Positions 61,221 to 64,000 of a DNA stretch of 64,000 bases are shown here, piece by piece (positions within the stretch are counted from its first letter, which is position 1; the number at the start of each line of letters is the position of its first letter). A program made the translations under genes and the position numbers. The DNA lies in assembly GCA_963799065.1 (NCBI GenBank), contig CAWCVJ010000001.1, forward strand, positions 1,302,001 through 1,366,000, read 5' to 3'. The notes under the pieces are model-generated. The model was not told the origin of the DNA, searched no databases, and saw nothing but the letters and a program-made list of their open reading frames with translations. The DNA is from JAJPHW01 sp963799065. Its GTDB lineage: Bacteria > Acidobacteriota > Terriglobia > Terriglobales > Acidobacteriaceae.

Positions 61221-61248
61221 GTGTGGGGCGGACACTCCTGTCCGCCGC
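61221..61248. repeat. Dispersed hairpin element, family 1, copy B
   Basis: Identical over all 28 bp to 19112-19139, same orientation relative to the window. 18 bp after the small exported protein gene, between convergent genes, at the left edge of the probable defence segment. Confidence 0.8.
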
Positions 61249-61387
61249 AGTTGACGTTGGTCGCGCCAAAAAAATAAACCCGCCAGCCTATCCCTTGCGG
61301 GCACGCACACCACACGGTGACAGTTCGGCTGAACGGGTAATTCCAGTTACTATGATGTGCTCTTGAAGGGGAACTCATGCTACGATA

Positions 61388-61421
61388 CCTCGGTCTCATT
61401 CACTGTCGAAGGAGACCGAGG
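61388..61421. repeat. Perfect inverted repeat downstream of the AIPR gene
   Basis: CCTCGGTCTC and GAGACCGAGG form a perfect 10-bp stem with a 14-nt loop, 23 bp beyond the AIPR stop. No T-tract on the minus side, so it is either a weak terminator or a boundary element. Confidence 0.65.
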
Positions 61422-61444
61422 CATCGGCCGGTGGGCGGACCTAC

Positions 61445-62668
61445 TCAGTTCTTCTTCGAGCGAGCTTCTTGTAATTGCGCTCGGAGCAAACGGTTTTGGA
61501 ACTTCACATGAAGCCCATCCCAGTGTTTGCGGTTCTTTCCTAAGTGATCTGGTGTCCTGCCAATGTCCTCTGTGGCCCCCACTGTCTCCTTAACTAGTTC
61601 AGGCCCCGCCTCCTTCCACAACCGGAGGACCGATTTGAAGCCGCCGCGCCATTTAGCCCTATCGGAGTCATCCACGCCAACCATGTTGCGAAATGCGGCG
61701 AGCATCGGATAGCATGCGCCCTTTGTGAGCCGATATCTATGGGCTGGTAGTTGGGCAAAAGGAAACTCAAATGTGCGCCTTTCTCCCTTATCCTCAACGA
61801 TGTTCATCTTCCCGGCTTTGCCGCCAGTTTCATTGTGAATTTCGCGGAAGTCCCGGCGAATGTGGTCATACAGGACGAGTGCATCGTGAAGAATCGGGCG
61901 GAGGCGATGATACTTGCTCAGCTTAAGGTTGTCCCTGTGCTTTTCGTAATCTTCCGCAAACTTCTTAAGCGGGATGCTCCATTTCTCGTATGCTGCAATC
62001 GGGTGCTTGGATTCGTTGTTGGGAAAATCGAAGATATTGAACAGTTCCATAATGCTAATCAGATCGCGGACGTCGTAGTCGGTGCTGTCGGACTCGCGCC
62101 ATGCGATCATGTCCTCATATGGCCGCCCTGCCACTTCTTCTTTAAGCCAATCAAACACCCCGTCGATGTTATAGATTGACTTTGGCGCGACCTGCATGCC
62201 TGTGTTTAGGCCGCGGGCAATATCTGTAATTAGTCCGTTTTCAATCCCAGTGCGAATATAGACCTCGACGTATTGATCCGGGTCTGTTGTTTTCTCCTTG
62301 TTGCACTGCTCAATAATTTTCGCCGTGTGGGCGCCGTCCACGATTCCACCCTTCTCCTCGTCGACAGTAATCTCAAATACTTGGTCATCCCTGTCGATAA
62401 GCCGCGCGCTTAAGGCGAGGATGGTAATTCCCTTGTTCATGAGATCGAAGGTGCCAGGGTCGGCTCCAGTTCCTTCGAGACTTTCGCGAACATCGCGATA
62501 AACGAGACGATTTAAGCCAACAGGCTCACGGGCGTTTGCTGCTGTGCTGATTCCTGTTGGAAAGTCAAGAGCCCTAACTGTAAGCCAATGCTTGTCGATT
62601 TTCTTGAAAACGGGGTGGGATATCCTGCGAGATTCGTATGCTTTGATGCGATGGACCTGCTTGCCCAT
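61445..62668 (-). CDS. AIPR-family protein (abortive-infection phage resistance)
   Basis: 407 aa from ATG 62668 with a strong AAGGAG site. The AIPR signature is visible as DLMNKGITILALSARLI (75-91), then GGIVDGAHTAKIIEQC (107-122), equivalent to the family's IVNGxQT block, and IARGLNTGMQVAPKSI (150-165), equivalent to the NTQNPV block. At 407 aa it is shorter than many members. AIPR proteins were first described in phage-resistance loci; their biochemical action is not established. Divergent from a likely anti-phage deaminase gene 286 bp away, which supports a defence role. Base composition appears less GC-rich than in the housekeeping genes to the left. Confidence 0.72.
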   Translation of the reverse strand: MGKQVHRIKAYESRRISHPVFKKIDKHWLTVRALDFPTGISTAANAREPVGLNRLVYRDVRESLEGTGADPGTFDLMNKGITILALSARLIDRDDQVFEITVDEEKGGIVDGAHTAKIIEQCNKEKTTDPDQYVEVYIRTGIENGLITDIARGLNTGMQVAPKSIYNIDGVFDWLKEEVAGRPYEDMIAWRESDSTDYDVRDLISIMELFNIFDFPNNESKHPIAAYEKWSIPLKKFAEDYEKHRDNLKLSKYHRLRPILHDALVLYDHIRRDFREIHNETGGKAGKMNIVEDKGERRTFEFPFAQLPAHRYRLTKGACYPMLAAFRNMVGVDDSDRAKWRGGFKSVLRLWKEAGPELVKETVGATEDIGRTPDHLGKNRKHWDGLHVKFQNRLLRAQLQEARSKKN

Positions 62669-62954
62669 GACACACTCCTTGTATTTTGTGAGCGGACGAC
62701 GCCGCCAGATTTGGTCATGAGCACGAGGGCTACTGACCAGGGCCAGTCTAACTCGCCTTTAACGCAAATTGCAACAACACGCTTACATATGCTCCTGAGC
62801 AGGGTCAGTTAATGTCCCGCGTGGCAGGGGCTGTGACATTTTGTCGATGCGTCGAACCCCGATCTGGCGAGGCGGCCGAAATTCGTCACATACTCCGGTC
62901 GGCTTTTAGTGATAAGATCGGCCGGTCAATTTTCGTATCTTCTGGAGTTAATCA
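62669..62954. other. Intergenic region between the divergent defence genes
   Basis: 286 bp with no supported gene. It must hold both promoters. ACTGACC at 62732 and GGTCAGT at 62803 are inverted, 64 nt apart. In Vibrio the homologous deaminase is preceded by a regulatory RNA (AvcI) from its 5' region; whether this stretch makes such an RNA cannot be seen. Confidence 0.5.
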
Positions 62955-64000
62955 TTGCCCGATTCTAGTGCGGGTCCCGAGATTGTGTTCGGCTTAGTCG
63001 GCGCTGTGGGTGCCGACCTCGATCTAGTTTCCTCTTCTCTAACGGAAGTTCTAGCGCAGGTAAATTATCAGGGCGTCACAGTGCAACTAAGCAAGCTCAT
63101 GGGCGACATTCCGCTTGCGCCTTGGAATAAGTTAGAGGAGAGTCCCGCCTACGCCCGTTATACGAGTCACATGACGGCGGGAAACGATTTCCGCAAGCTC
63201 TTAGGGCGCGGGGACGCACTCGCGATGCTCGCCGTCGGAGCGATCAGAGAAGCCAGGGAAGAGAAGACCGGGGACCCTAACCTCCCCATTCAGCGCTGTT
63301 CCTATATTCTTAAGTCCCTCAAGCACCCGGCCGAGGTGAGAACACTACGCAACATTTACGGACGATCCCTTTTCCTCGTCGCAGCTTACTGCCCTAGGGA
63401 GGTGAGAAAGCAAAACCTCGCTCGAAAGCTAGCGTCATCGGAGTACAGCCTTCAGCCTAGCCAACACTTCGACAAAGCGGAAGCTCTAATGAAGCGAGAT
63501 GAATCGGAAAGGGAATCGAATGAGTTCGGTCAGAACGTACGCGACACATTCCCGTTAGCCGATGTTTTCGTGGACTCGAGCAACGCGGAAGAGGCGAAAA
63601 GTTCAGTGAGGCGTTTCGTCGAGTTGCTTTTTGGAACAGCAATTCATACGCCCACTAAAGACGAATACGGAATGTTTCATGCACGGGCGGCTGCGCTTCG
63701 GTCGGCCGCTCTTGGGAGACAGGTTGGGGCGACCGTGGCGACGCCCAGCGGGGATATTGTGGCAGTTGGAACCAATGAAGTGCCAAAGGCTGGAGGTGGA
63801 CTTTATTGGTGTGACGATTTCCCCGATATGCGCGATTTCAAACTGGGATATGAGATGAGCGACAAGATCAAGCGACGGGTACTTGGCGATGTCATCGACC
63901 GGCTTCAACGGCGGGGATGGCTTTCCAACGACAAAAGCGCCACTCCGGTAGACACCCTGCTTGAAGAAGCTTTCGCTGACGATCAATCCGCGCTTATGAA
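62955..64000 (+). CDS. Anti-phage dCTP/dCMP deaminase (AvcD/DCD type), 3'-truncated
   Basis: Open to the right edge: 348 codons are visible. No ATG is near the start; an in-frame TAA at 62949 sets the limit and TTG at 62955 has TCTGGAG 7 nt upstream, so TTG is the likely start. N-terminal P-loop-kinase-like domain (PEIVFGLVGAVGADLDLV, 8-25, without a complete Walker A lysine), followed by SKLMGDIPLAPWNKL and LFLVAAYCPREVRKQNLARK. From about 238 the deaminase-like domain starts: GMFHARAAALRSAALGRQVG, then EVPKAGGGLYW (275-285). The catalytic HAE and PCxxC motifs would lie beyond the window. Such enzymes remove dCTP/dCMP on infection and starve phage replication. Paired with the divergent AIPR gene. 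Confidence 0.78.
   Translation, partial: MPDSSAGPEIVFGLVGAVGADLDLVSSSLTEVLAQVNYQGVTVQLSKLMGDIPLAPWNKLEESPAYARYTSHMTAGNDFRKLLGRGDALAMLAVGAIREAREEKTGDPNLPIQRCSYILKSLKHPAEVRTLRNIYGRSLFLVAAYCPREVRKQNLARKLASSEYSLQPSQHFDKAEALMKRDESERESNEFGQNVRDTFPLADVFVDSSNAEEAKSSVRRFVELLFGTAIHTPTKDEYGMFHARAAALRSAALGRQVGATVATPSGDIVAVGTNEVPKAGGGLYWCDDFPDMRDFKLGYEMSDKIKRRVLGDVIDRLQRRGWLSNDKSATPVDTLLEEAFADDQSALM

Noticed and set aside
60647..61366. 239-aa open frame on the plus strand
   Set aside because: It covers the better supported small exported gene (60828-61202, with ribosome site and signal peptide) and the hairpin at 61221 in a different frame; low-complexity Arg/Ser-rich sequence.
62812..62997. 61-aa plus-strand open frame in the upstream region of the deaminase
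   Set aside because: It runs into the deaminase gene in another frame, has no ribosome site and no recognisable features; the TTG-started frame carries the family motifs.

Overview
The window looks like a chromosome segment of a soil-type Acidobacteriota (class Terriglobia or a near relative). That is inference from gene content: a Ser/Thr kinase fused to a PD40-type propeller, two tandem-repeat proteins of the gloeo_Verruco type, a DUF1800/DUF1501 pair, Ig-like repeat proteins, GT87-like membrane proteins, and many small exported proteins. There is no rRNA, tRNA, CRISPR array, transposase or prophage that I can recognise.

Layout. 1-19100 is mostly housekeeping: a 5'-truncated YhaM-like exoribonuclease, a lipoprotein, a Kbl/BioF-type PLP enzyme, an ABC-F ATPase (YbiT-like), a co-oriented rluB-scpB-scpA-trpS-M50 protease block, a LytTR response regulator, thiolase, rlmB, an exported peptidase-like protein with a broken HExxH, a DinB protein, trpD and a receptor-like kinase. 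19472-28663 is a single minus-strand Tad/Flp pilus operon (cpaB, cpaC, cpaE, tadA, tadB, tadC) that continues into a DUF192 gene and a TonB-like protein; no Flp pilin is visible. 28958-33958 holds four polytopic membrane proteins of the GT87/DUF2029 type. 33955-39834 is the pyruvate dehydrogenase operon aceE-aceF-lpdA, followed by dps on the other strand. 41027-44364 is a group of lineage-type small genes, including a 74-residue exported peptide with three DGNPWPLPP repeats. 44656-51307 holds an A-type Fe-S carrier, then pstC-pstA-pstB-phoU without pstS, then a large secreted propeller-phosphoesterase. 51311-60412 holds LysR and secreted or surface proteins, including a frameshifted DUF1800 gene. 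From about 61220 to the right edge is a likely defence segment: an AIPR-family protein on the minus strand, and on the plus strand an anti-phage dCTP/dCMP deaminase (AvcD/DCD type) that starts at a TTG and runs off the window.

Intergenic structure. Two families of short dispersed hairpin elements and one cluster of three hairpins occur. The first family (three copies, at 19112, 59182 and 61221) always lies between convergent genes, and its diverged copy keeps the stem by compensatory changes. Several other convergent pairs instead overlap at their 3' ends, by 4 to 167 bp.

The most interesting items are the AIPR/deaminase pair with its unexplained upstream region, the small repeat peptide, the compensatory hairpin family, and the catalytically altered exported peptidase and S24-like regulator.
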